A stretch of DNA of 5,479 bases from Candidatus Woesearchaeota archaeon (lineage in GTDB: Archaea; Nanobdellota; Nanobdellia; Woesearchaeales; UBA525), in NCBI GenBank assembly GCA_023252315.1, contig JAJPEB010000093.1, forward strand, positions 1 through 5,479, written 5' to 3'. Positions 1 through 5,479 of the stretch are shown here, one piece after another. The notes under the pieces were generated by a model. That model was not told the origin of the DNA. It saw nothing but the letters and a program-made list of their open reading frames with translations, and made no database searches. The translations under genes were made by a program, and so were the position numbers. How positions within the stretch are numbered: the first letter of the stretch is position 1; each line of letters opens with the position of its first letter.

Positions 1-1
1 G

Positions 2-139
2 GGCTTCGAAGTGCGCGACGTGCATCCGACGCATTACGGGCGCGTCTGCACGATCGAGACGCCGGAAGGTCCGAACATCGGCCTGATCAATTCGCTCGCG
101 GTTTATGCGCGCACGAATTCGTACGGCTTCCTCGAGACC
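2..139 (+). pseudogene. rpoB: Fragment of bacterial RNA polymerase beta subunit (RpoB), joined in frame to an unrelated gene
   Basis: The 46 codons read GFEVRDVHPTHYGRV, then a Cys-Thr-Ile-Glu-Thr-Pro-Glu-Gly-Pro-Asn segment, then IGLINSLAVYARTNSYGFLET. This is the highly conserved RpoB core just after the main rifampicin-resistance cluster, E. coli residues about 544-589, covering the cluster II positions 563-572. Archaeal RpoB is different here, so the source is bacterial; the wording fits Beta- or Gammaproteobacteria. RpoB should continue Pro-Tyr-Arg-Lys-Val, but from base 140 the frame reads Ala-Trp-Asn-Gly-Gly and all similarity ends. The first base of the window precedes a complete codon, so the fragment is also cut upstream. 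Nine of the 46 codons end in A or T, against 1 of 60 early in the downstream gene (3241-3420). It cannot give a working polymerase subunit. The most likely explanation is a chimeric contig end. Confidence 0.9.
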
Positions 140-3100
140 GCATGGAACGGCGGCAACCCCGTCGGCGGCCAGACTGGGCTCATCCTCGAGCGCATAAAGA
201 AATCCGCGCAGATCGCTGCGAAGACGGGCGTGCTCGCGAGCAACAACGCGCTCCTCGACGACGGCGGCTGGCTCAAGAAGATCTGCAGGCAGGTCAACTG
301 CAGGACGACCGCGGACGCGAAGAGCTGGAAGGCGTCGGGAGACTTCGCGAAGACGGGCGTCAAGACCGCGAGCGGCAAGGGGGGCGCGCCAACAGCGCCC
401 GCTCCCGCGCCCACGCTCGGCTCTGGCGGCGGCGCGCAGTCATCGCCCGATCCCTACGGCATCGGCTCGTGGGGCATGCAGGGTCGCCCGCAGGATGTCT
501 CTCTCGCGAAGGCGGCCACCGCGCGCATCATCGAGAACTACAACGTCGCGGACCCCTCGCGCAGCCTCACGGGCGCGGTCGCGACCGCATGCCTTGGCGG
601 CGTCATCTACAATCTCAACAAGTACCAGGCGATCGAGTGCGGCTACCTCCAATGCCTCAAGGACCAGTCGTACTACGGGCATAGCGTCAACGTGTGCGAG
701 ATGGGGAAGAAGTACGCGATGTGCCTGCAGGTGATGGGCGAGGCGGGCGAGCTCCCGTGGGTCCGCATGTTCAAGAACATCCTCGACAACATCAACGGCC
801 TCGTCGCGAACGCGCCGCAGTTCCTCGCGAAGTACGAGCTCAACGAGGCGTGCAACGACGTCTTCGGCGCGCAGGGGACTGCGTCGAGGCTCGCGTGCCC
901 CGACTGGCGCATGACCGCATGCGTCGTCGCGAACAGCGTGCTCAACTCGCTCGACAGCGGCTCGCAGACGAGGCAAGGCCTCAACGGCATCGACCCCAAC
1001 GCCGCGAAGCAGGCGAGCGCGATCTGCGACCAGGCGCTGCGCGACGACGCGCGCGGGGCGACTCCCTATCTTTCGACGGTCACCAACACGAACAGCCTCG
1101 CGCAGCAGGCGTACGAGCGCGACGTGCAGGCGCGCGCGGTCACGACGCCGCAGAGCGCGCTCGTGGGCAGCCTCTACGGCGCGTGGAACACGGCGAATCC
1201 GCCGAACAAGAACACGAACATGCGCCAGCCCGACAAGTGGAACGTCGAGACGGACGCGTCGGGGAAGGTCACGAAGGTCACGCCGGAGTGGTCGGGGACC
1301 GCGCCCTCGGTGCCGTACCGCAGCGTGAGCGTCGTGGACATGCAGGTGGGGGGCCAGGACTACCAGTACGTCGCGTTCGACTCCGCGAGGGGCACGAGCC
1401 TCTTCACGCAGGCGAAGGACACCGCGAGCAAGAGCGGCGGCATCCTGAGCGGCCTCTTCGGCCTGAAGGTCAACGGGCAGACAGTGGATCCGGCCAAGCT
1501 CGCGGCGGCGGGAACGCCTGCCCCGGGGACGACGGCTCCTGGCACTCCTGCGCCCGGCACGACCGCTCCAGGCGCCACGGCCCCAGGCACCACGACGGCT
1601 CCGCCTGTCATCGACAAGGACACGGGGCTCGTGAAGGGAGACAGCTACCTCTTCGTCGACATCTCGGGAGTCGCCCCTCCCGCGGGCTACGGGTCGGTGA
1701 AGGAGTGGCTCGGCGACCAGCCCGCGATGCTCCACCCGGAGGCGCCGACGAGGACCGAGGCGCAGCGCGAGTTCATCTACGACACGTTCTACGACCAGCT
1801 CGCGGTGCAGCGCGCGCAGCCCGCCCCCGCGGACGGGAAGCCCGCGGAGCCTTTGCCGATGGAGACGGTCGTGAAGCAGTTCGAGGCGAAGTACGACGAG
1901 CTCGTGAAGCAGGAAGAGGCGGCCCGCAAGTCGGAGGGCGAGCAGCTCAACGCGCTCCAGATCCAGTCCCAGCTCGCGGACGTCTTCTCGGCTACGGCTG
2001 CCGAGGCGCAGAAGCAGCGCACGGCGATCGAGCAGCAGAAGCAGGCGCTCGTGGCGAAGACGGACGCCGAGCAGGACCAGAAACTCAAGGCGTTCTCCGC
2101 TCAGGGCGGCGCCGCGCAATTCGTCGCATTTGCGGACCAGTACGACCAGAAGAGCGCGGAGCTGAGCGTCATGGTCATGTGCGAGCCCACCTGCGACGCG
2201 CAGCAGACCCAGGCGATGGTCGCGCTGCAGAATGAGCTCAACGACATCCGTACCTCGACTCCCGGGCTCGACGCGTATGTGGCGCTCAGCTCCGCGCAGC
2301 GGCAGAAGCTCCTCAGGATCGACGAGATCAAGAAGATCATGGCGGACTGCCACGACTCGGGCTGCGAGGAAGGCATCCTCTCGGAAGGCCTCGACGTCGA
2401 GCTCGCGGCCCTCACGAAGGAGACGAACGGCGTGACGCGAGAGCAGCTCGTGACGAAGGCGCTCTCGCAAGGCGCCGACGATCGCCAGAAGGCGCAGCAG
2501 GTCCAGAAGTACTACCAGGCTGGCCAGGCCTACAAGGAATCGCTCGCAGTCATCAGCGACTATGGCGTCAAGCTGCTGCAGGACCGCGGCCTCCTCAAGG
2601 GATGGACGGGCTCGAACTGGGCGCAGGGAATCCCCGTGCTCGCGAATGTCGCGCAGTACAACTCGAACGCGCTCGAGAACAGCCTGTGCAGCGGCAAGTA
2701 CGACATCCGCGACAACGACGACGGCGCGATCTACGCGCCCGCGACGGTCGGCACGACGCAGGTGCTCGGCACGTTCGGCACCGAGATGCGCAAGCTCGTC
2801 GACGACAACGGGACGGTGACCTACGTCTATCTCACGATCGCGCACATCGTGAATCCCGCGGGCAGCGGCCGCGACTACAGGATGGAGATCTTCTTCACGG
2901 GCCTCTCCTCGTGCGCGGCGCCGCCGTGCGGGCAGGAGCACAGCCTCCTCAACAACGCCACGTTCCCGCTCCCGCAAGGCGCGAGCTTCGCGACAGGCCA
3001 GTACGCGAAGACGCGCATCGAGTACCTGCCGGGCGCGTACCAGAAGGTCTGCGTGCGCTTCAGGGACGCGCAGGGCAACGAGGCGAAGTTCCCCGACGGC

Positions 3101-3238
3101 AACGGCAAGTCGCTCTACTGCCGCGCGGTCAAGGAGGACATCTTCGACTCGGGCAGCCCCGCGCAGCCGGCGTCGACCGTCGCGGGCGGGGCCACGGGGG
3201 CGAGCGGCGCGCCCTCGCCGACGGAGGGATGGGCATGA
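2..3238 (+). CDS. Large cysteine-rich archaeal (DPANN-type) hypothetical surface protein, N-terminus replaced by an RpoB fragment
   Basis: The frame is open from base 2 to a TGA at 3236-3238; the first possible start, GTG at 11, is a valine inside RpoB sequence and is not a real start. Only bases from about 140 belong to this gene. Residues below count the base-11 codon as 1. After Cys92/Cys97 comes a Pro/Ala/Gly linker (124-148), then a helical region with nine cysteines (194, 210, 215, 229, 238, 281, 296, 304, 339). Next are a mixed region with a beta-rich stretch (about 436-462), a Gly-Thr-Pro-Ala repeat (501-532), and a Gln/Glu/Lys/Ala-rich segment, probably coiled coil (about 617-700, further helices to about 870) with Cys724/728 and Cys780/785. 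A beta-rich end domain (about 888-1045) carries Cys893, 968, 973, 1014 and 1037. No transmembrane helix is visible. The cysteine-rich and end domains resemble, from memory, unnamed DPANN proteins. Function is unknown; the true N-terminus, probably with a signal sequence, is missing. Confidence 0.8.
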   Translation, partial: GFEVRDVHPTHYGRVCTIETPEGPNIGLINSLAVYARTNSYGFLETAWNGGNPVGGQTGLILERIKKSAQIAAKTGVLASNNALLDDGGWLKKICRQVNCRTTADAKSWKASGDFAKTGVKTASGKGGAPTAPAPAPTLGSGGGAQSSPDPYGIGSWGMQGRPQDVSLAKAATARIIENYNVADPSRSLTGAVATACLGGVIYNLNKYQAIECGYLQCLKDQSYYGHSVNVCEMGKKYAMCLQVMGEAGELPWVRMFKNILDNINGLVANAPQFLAKYELNEACNDVFGAQGTASRLACPDWRMTACVVANSVLNSLDSGSQTRQGLNGIDPNAAKQASAICDQALRDDARGATPYLSTVTNTNSLAQQAYERDVQARAVTTPQSALVGSLYGAWNTANPPNKNTNMRQPDKWNVETDASGKVTKVTPEWSGTAPSVPYRSVSVVDMQVGGQDYQYVAFDSARGTSLFTQAKDTASKSGGILSGLFGLKVNGQTVDPAKLAAAGTPAPGTTAPGTPAPGTTAPGATAPGTTTAPPVIDKDTGLVKGDSYLFVDISGVAPPAGYGSVKEWLGDQPAMLHPEAPTRTEAQREFIYDTFYDQLAVQRAQPAPADGKPAEPLPMETVVKQFEAKYDELVKQEEAARKSEGEQLNALQIQSQLADVFSATAAEAQKQRTAIEQQKQALVAKTDAEQDQKLKAFSAQGGAAQFVAFADQYDQKSAELSVMVMCEPTCDAQQTQAMVALQNELNDIRTSTPGLDAYVALSSAQRQKLLRIDEIKKIMADCHDSGCEEGILSEGLDVELAALTKETNGVTREQLVTKALSQGADDRQKAQQVQKYYQAGQAYKESLAVISDYGVKLLQDRGLLKGWTGSNWAQGIPVLANVAQYNSNALENSLCSGKYDIRDNDDGAIYAPATVGTTQVLGTFGTEMRKLVDDNGTVTYVYLTIAHIVNPAGSGRDYRMEIFFTGLSSCAAPPCGQEHSLLNNATFPLPQGASFATGQYAKTRIEYLPGAYQKVCVRFRDAQGNEAKFPDGNGKSLYCRAVKEDIFDSGSPAQPASTVAGGATGASGAPSPTEGWA
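137..142. other. Chimeric junction between bacterial rpoB and the archaeal-type gene
   Basis: RpoB identity holds through Leu-Glu-Thr (131-139) and is lost at the Ala codon GCA (140-142), where RpoB has proline. The reading frame passes through without a stop, which a random join does in one case of three. The 8-mer TCCTCGAG lies immediately before the join (129-136) and again at 183-190, so short shared sequence around Leu-Glu codons could have mediated the join. The exact breakpoint is uncertain by a few bases. Confidence 0.8.
1511..1606 (+). repeat. Short tandem repeat encoding a Gly-Thr-Pro-Ala linker
   Basis: Three imperfect units follow one another: GTPAPGTTAP (1511-1540), the same ten residues again (1541-1570), then a variant unit GATAPGTTTAPP (1571-1606). 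The first two units are identical in protein but differ at several third codon positions (for example GGA/GGC, GCC/GCG, CCG/CCC), so the protein repeat is under constraint or is old, and is not a recent DNA slippage product. Pro/Thr-rich linkers of this kind commonly separate domains of secreted proteins and can carry O-linked sugars. Here it divides the cysteine-rich N-terminal half from the helical C-terminal half. Confidence 0.85.
3223..3228 (+). promoter_or_regulatory. Shine-Dalgarno sequence of the second gene, inside the end of the first
   Basis: GGAGGG lies 6 bases before the ATG at 3235, a good distance for pairing with the 16S rRNA tail. A second in-frame ATG at 3229 directly abuts the GGAGGG and would leave no spacing, so 3235 is the preferred start. 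That start overlaps the stop of the first gene as ATGA (3235-3238), which indicates translational coupling and a shared transcript. Confidence 0.75.
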
Positions 3239-5479
3239 GGCGCGGCCAGGTCACGCTCTTCGCGATCATCGGGCTCGTCGTGCTGCTCGCGGTCGGCGCG
3301 CTCTACCTGGCGACGCGCCCGCATACCGCGGACACGCTCGTCGCGCAGCAGGAGTCCGCCGCGGTCTCGGGCCTCGTGCAGCAGTGCCTCGCCCAGACGG
3401 GCAAGGACGCGGTGCGCCTCGCCGCGCTGCAGGGCGGCTACTTCTCGACAGCGGGCCTCGCGCAGGGGCCTGGCGAGGACAGCGCGCTCGTGCGCATCGG
3501 CCCGCAGGCGATCCCGCTCTGGCACGAGGTGCACTCGTGCGCGCAGAGCGACCTCGGCTGCGTCGGCGACAACCGCCCGCAGCTGTGCGCGCAGAAGGAC
3601 TGCCCGACGCGCATCGCGGGCGGGGCTCCCGGCGTGAGCTTCGAGAGGAGCATCGCGCAAGGCGTCGACGCGGGCCTGCGCTCGTGCCTCGCGAACTTCT
3701 CCTCGATCCCGTCGGTGCGCGTCGAGGAGCGCGGGAATCCCCGCACGACCGCCCTCGTGCGCGAGGACGACATCGCGCTCAGCCTCGCGTATCCGCTGCG
3801 CGTCACGACGTCCGACGGCCAGCGCGTGGACCTCGACGCGTTCAGCGCGCGCCTCGACGTGCAGCTGCCGCGGCTCTACGAGTTCGCGAACCTCATCTAC
3901 ACCTACGAGCGCGAGAACGGCTTCGTCGAGGAGCAGTTCCTCCACCTGCTCAGCATCTACGGCGGCGTCGACTCGCCCATCCCGCCGATCGAGGGATCGC
4001 AGCTGCGGGGGGGCCCCAGGTTCTGGGTGACGCGCAACGTCGAGAGGACGATCGACCAGGAGGTGCTGCCGTTCCTCTCGTTCGTGCAGGTCGTGAACGC
4101 CCTCGGGAGCTATGCGCCGGTCCGCAGCCCGTCGGTCGACGCGAACAGCAGCGCCTACGCGACGGGCGCGTACGACTACATGGCGCTCAAGATGGGCGAC
4201 GCGTACTATCCGCTCGACGCGCAGTTCCAGTACCCGTCCTCGAGCCTGCATCTTGACATCGACGGCAAGCAGTTCCTCAAGGGCAAGGAGCTCCCGGGCA
4301 CGGACTTCCTCTCCGTCGTGGGAGGGCTCACGTTCATCCAGTACAAGTTCAAGTACTCGGCGTCGTTCCCGCTCGTCGTCAAGGTGAGCGACCCCGCGGC
4401 GTTCGGCGGCGAGGGGCTCGACCTCTACTTCGGCCTCGAGGGGAACGTCAAGAACAACGAGGCGCTCAACACGAGCGCGGACCTCATCACGGTCACGACT
4501 CCCGACGAGACGGTCGATCTCGCGAGCCCGCTGCAGCTCGTCAACCACACGTACACGGTGCGCCTCACGGACAGGCACACGCAGCGGCCTATCGCGGACG
4601 CGGGCATCTCGTACGCGTGCGGAGGCGAGTACCAGCTCGGCGCGACGGACGCCAACGGGACGTGGACGGGCAGGCTCCCGTACTGCATCTCGGGAGGCTT
4701 CGTCACCGCGGAGCAGGAGGACTATGCGACGAGCGGCGTGCCGCTGCAGAACACCGAGGACGACCGGGGCGCGAGCGAGGTGCGCATCTCCCTCTGGCCG
4801 CGCGCGCAGGTGCGCGTCGTGCTCTACAAGCGCACGGCGGCCGATGTGGGCAACCTCACCTCCGCGGGCGCCGGCGCGGGCTCGGCGCATCGCACGCGCC
4901 TCGGCGGCAACGACACCGCGATCGTGACGATCGTGCGCCAGCCCGAGACGCCCTACGACGGGCCGGTGCCGCTCACGGGCGTCATCGAGTTCGGGCACAC
5001 GAACACGCCGACGGAGAAGAACGACACGCTCGCGCTGCTCGACCGCGCGCTCGCGGACGGGAGCATCTCGCGAGAGGACTACGAGAGCGTCGCGGCAGAC
5101 ACGCGGGCGCGCGAGGAGGAGACGGTGGCCGACCAGGAGATCGATCTCGTGCCGGGGCGCTATGACCTCAGCGGCTTCCTCACGTACTACGGGCTGATCC
5201 AGATTCCCGCGCAGGACAAGTGCAAGAGCATCCTCGGCGGCCTCAAGAAGGAGTGCGTCACGCTGCCTGCGCAGAACTTCACGTCGTGGACGTCGGGCGG
5301 CGTCGTGCTCACGGAGGACAGCGCGGTCGCGCTCGACGAGGGCTCGGTGTACTCGAACAGGACGCTCGTGCTCTATGTGCTCGAGCAGCAGATCCCGCAG
5401 AACTGGGCGCAGCTGCAGCAGTACCAGGACATCGAGGCGTACCAGACGTACGCGCGCAAGGCGATGGCGCAGCCGGCGT
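3235..5479 (+). CDS. Membrane-anchored, probably glycosylated DPANN-type hypothetical surface protein (C-terminus beyond window)
   Basis: Translating from ATG 3235 gives 748 codons without a stop up to the window end, so the gene is partial at its 3' end. It starts MRRGQVTLFAIIGL and has one transmembrane helix (about 6-26), then a predicted outward-facing region. Arg-Gly-Gln before the helix resembles an archaeal class III (pilin-like) signal, with possible cleavage after Gly4, but the usual Glu at +5 is absent. Next come a helix with Cys51 leading into LQGGYF (65-70), a Cys cluster (102, 109, 118, 123), and a helix with Cys151. Beta-strand and helical stretches run to about 420. An Ig-like or carboxypeptidase-regulatory-like sandwich (about 437-515) has the Pro-Ile-Ala-Asp-Ala-Gly and Thr-Asp-Ala-Asn-Gly-Thr pattern and Cys462/484. 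A short helical insert (about 597-630) and a beta region with Cys663/674 follow. The pattern matches, from memory, a conserved unnamed family of Woesearchaeota-like archaea. Function is unknown; it is coupled to the upstream gene. Confidence 0.85.
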   Translation, partial: MRRGQVTLFAIIGLVVLLAVGALYLATRPHTADTLVAQQESAAVSGLVQQCLAQTGKDAVRLAALQGGYFSTAGLAQGPGEDSALVRIGPQAIPLWHEVHSCAQSDLGCVGDNRPQLCAQKDCPTRIAGGAPGVSFERSIAQGVDAGLRSCLANFSSIPSVRVEERGNPRTTALVREDDIALSLAYPLRVTTSDGQRVDLDAFSARLDVQLPRLYEFANLIYTYERENGFVEEQFLHLLSIYGGVDSPIPPIEGSQLRGGPRFWVTRNVERTIDQEVLPFLSFVQVVNALGSYAPVRSPSVDANSSAYATGAYDYMALKMGDAYYPLDAQFQYPSSSLHLDIDGKQFLKGKELPGTDFLSVVGGLTFIQYKFKYSASFPLVVKVSDPAAFGGEGLDLYFGLEGNVKNNEALNTSADLITVTTPDETVDLASPLQLVNHTYTVRLTDRHTQRPIADAGISYACGGEYQLGATDANGTWTGRLPYCISGGFVTAEQEDYATSGVPLQNTEDDRGASEVRISLWPRAQVRVVLYKRTAADVGNLTSAGAGAGSAHRTRLGGNDTAIVTIVRQPETPYDGPVPLTGVIEFGHTNTPTEKNDTLALLDRALADGSISREDYESVAADTRAREEETVADQEIDLVPGRYDLSGFLTYYGLIQIPAQDKCKSILGGLKKECVTLPAQNFTSWTSGGVVLTEDSAVALDEGSVYSNRTLVLYVLEQQIPQNWAQLQQYQDIEAYQTYARKAMAQPA
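4543..4776 (+). other. Predicted Ig-like / carboxypeptidase-regulatory-like domain within the second gene
   Basis: Residues about 437-514 alternate short beta strands with the pattern Tyr-Thr-Val-Arg-Leu-Thr-Asp, Arg-Pro-Ile-Ala-Asp-Ala-Gly-Ile, then Leu-Gly-Ala-Thr-Asp-Ala-Asn-Gly-Thr. This is typical of transthyretin-like or carboxypeptidase-regulatory sandwiches, which act as spacers or binding modules outside the cell. Cys462 and Cys484 could form a disulfide across it. It has sequons at Asn437 and Asn474. The domain call rests on pattern only; no profile search was run. Confidence 0.5.

Noticed and set aside
116..121. EcoRI site near the join as a sign of a cloning ligation
   Set aside because: RpoB similarity continues unbroken through the site for about 18 more bases, so it is not the breakpoint. 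The XhoI-like CTCGAG at 131-136 is closer, but Leu-Glu as CTC GAG is expected in such GC-rich genes.
1859..2110. SMC/Rad50-type ATPase coiled coil
   Set aside because: No Walker A or Walker B motif is visible in the protein, and the flanking regions are cysteine-rich and linker-rich, as in secreted proteins.
440..2977. Long minus-strand open frame of 845 codons
   Set aside because: It is a shadow of the plus-strand gene. GC-rich third positions remove stop codons on the opposite strand. Its translation is a monotonous Arg/Leu/Val/Asp/Ala mix without recognisable domains.
11..3238. Reading the whole first frame as RNA polymerase beta subunit
   Set aside because: Only the first 43 residues match RpoB. 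The remaining 1,030 have none of its domains and instead show a secreted-protein architecture.
4007..4017. Run of seven G followed by four C as a possible frameshift or sequencing error
   Set aside because: The frame before and after it is consistent in codon use and protein character (Ser-Gln-Leu-Arg-Gly-Gly-Pro-Arg-Phe-Trp), so no shift is indicated.
3384..4256. Plus-strand frame of 290 codons inside the second gene
   Set aside because: Its product is low-complexity Arg/Ala/Gly/Pro, out of frame with the 748-codon gene running through the whole interval from 3235 to the window end.
3115..4998. Minus-strand open frame of 627 codons opposite the second gene
   Set aside because: It has the same Arg/Ala/Val/Asp-rich composition of an antisense shadow. 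The plus-strand frame opposite it has a good ribosome binding site, a membrane helix and structured domains.

Overview
The window is GC-rich (two 60-base lines counted by hand gave 67% and 73% GC; almost every codon ends in G or C). It is fully occupied by two long plus-strand reading frames, with no RNA gene, terminator, CRISPR array or insertion sequence visible. Both genes are cut by a window edge, and the first also begins with a piece of an unrelated gene.

Bases 2-139 encode about 46 residues that match proteobacterial RNA polymerase beta subunit (RpoB, E. coli positions about 544-589). The match stops abruptly at base 140. The same frame then runs for over 1,000 codons into a protein with no resemblance to RpoB. 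This looks like a chimeric join (assembly or amplification artefact, or less likely a real recombination) at the contig edge, not a genuine rpoB gene.

Bases 140-3238 encode the C-terminal part of a large secreted or surface-type protein: a Pro/Ala linker, a cysteine-rich helical region, a Gly-Thr-Pro-Ala repeat linker, a long Gln/Glu/Lys/Ala-rich helical segment, and a cysteine-containing beta-rich C-terminal domain. Its stop codon overlaps the start of the second gene (ATGA, 3235-3238), behind a good Shine-Dalgarno sequence. The second gene (3235 to beyond 5479) begins with an Arg-Arg-Gly-Gln-Val-Thr-Leu-Phe segment and a single transmembrane helix, followed by a large outside-facing region with ten N-glycosylation sequons and an Ig-like domain.

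The N-terminus of gene 2, its Leu-Gln-Gly-Gly-Tyr motif, and the Cys-rich helical and C-terminal domains of gene 1 resemble, from memory, conserved hypothetical proteins of DPANN archaea (Woesearchaeota/Pacearchaeota/Aenigmarchaeota type). I infer an uncultivated, unusually GC-rich DPANN-like archaeon. The two coupled genes plausibly make partner proteins of an uncharacterised cell-envelope structure. Their function is not known to me, and nothing in the sequence indicates an enzyme active site.
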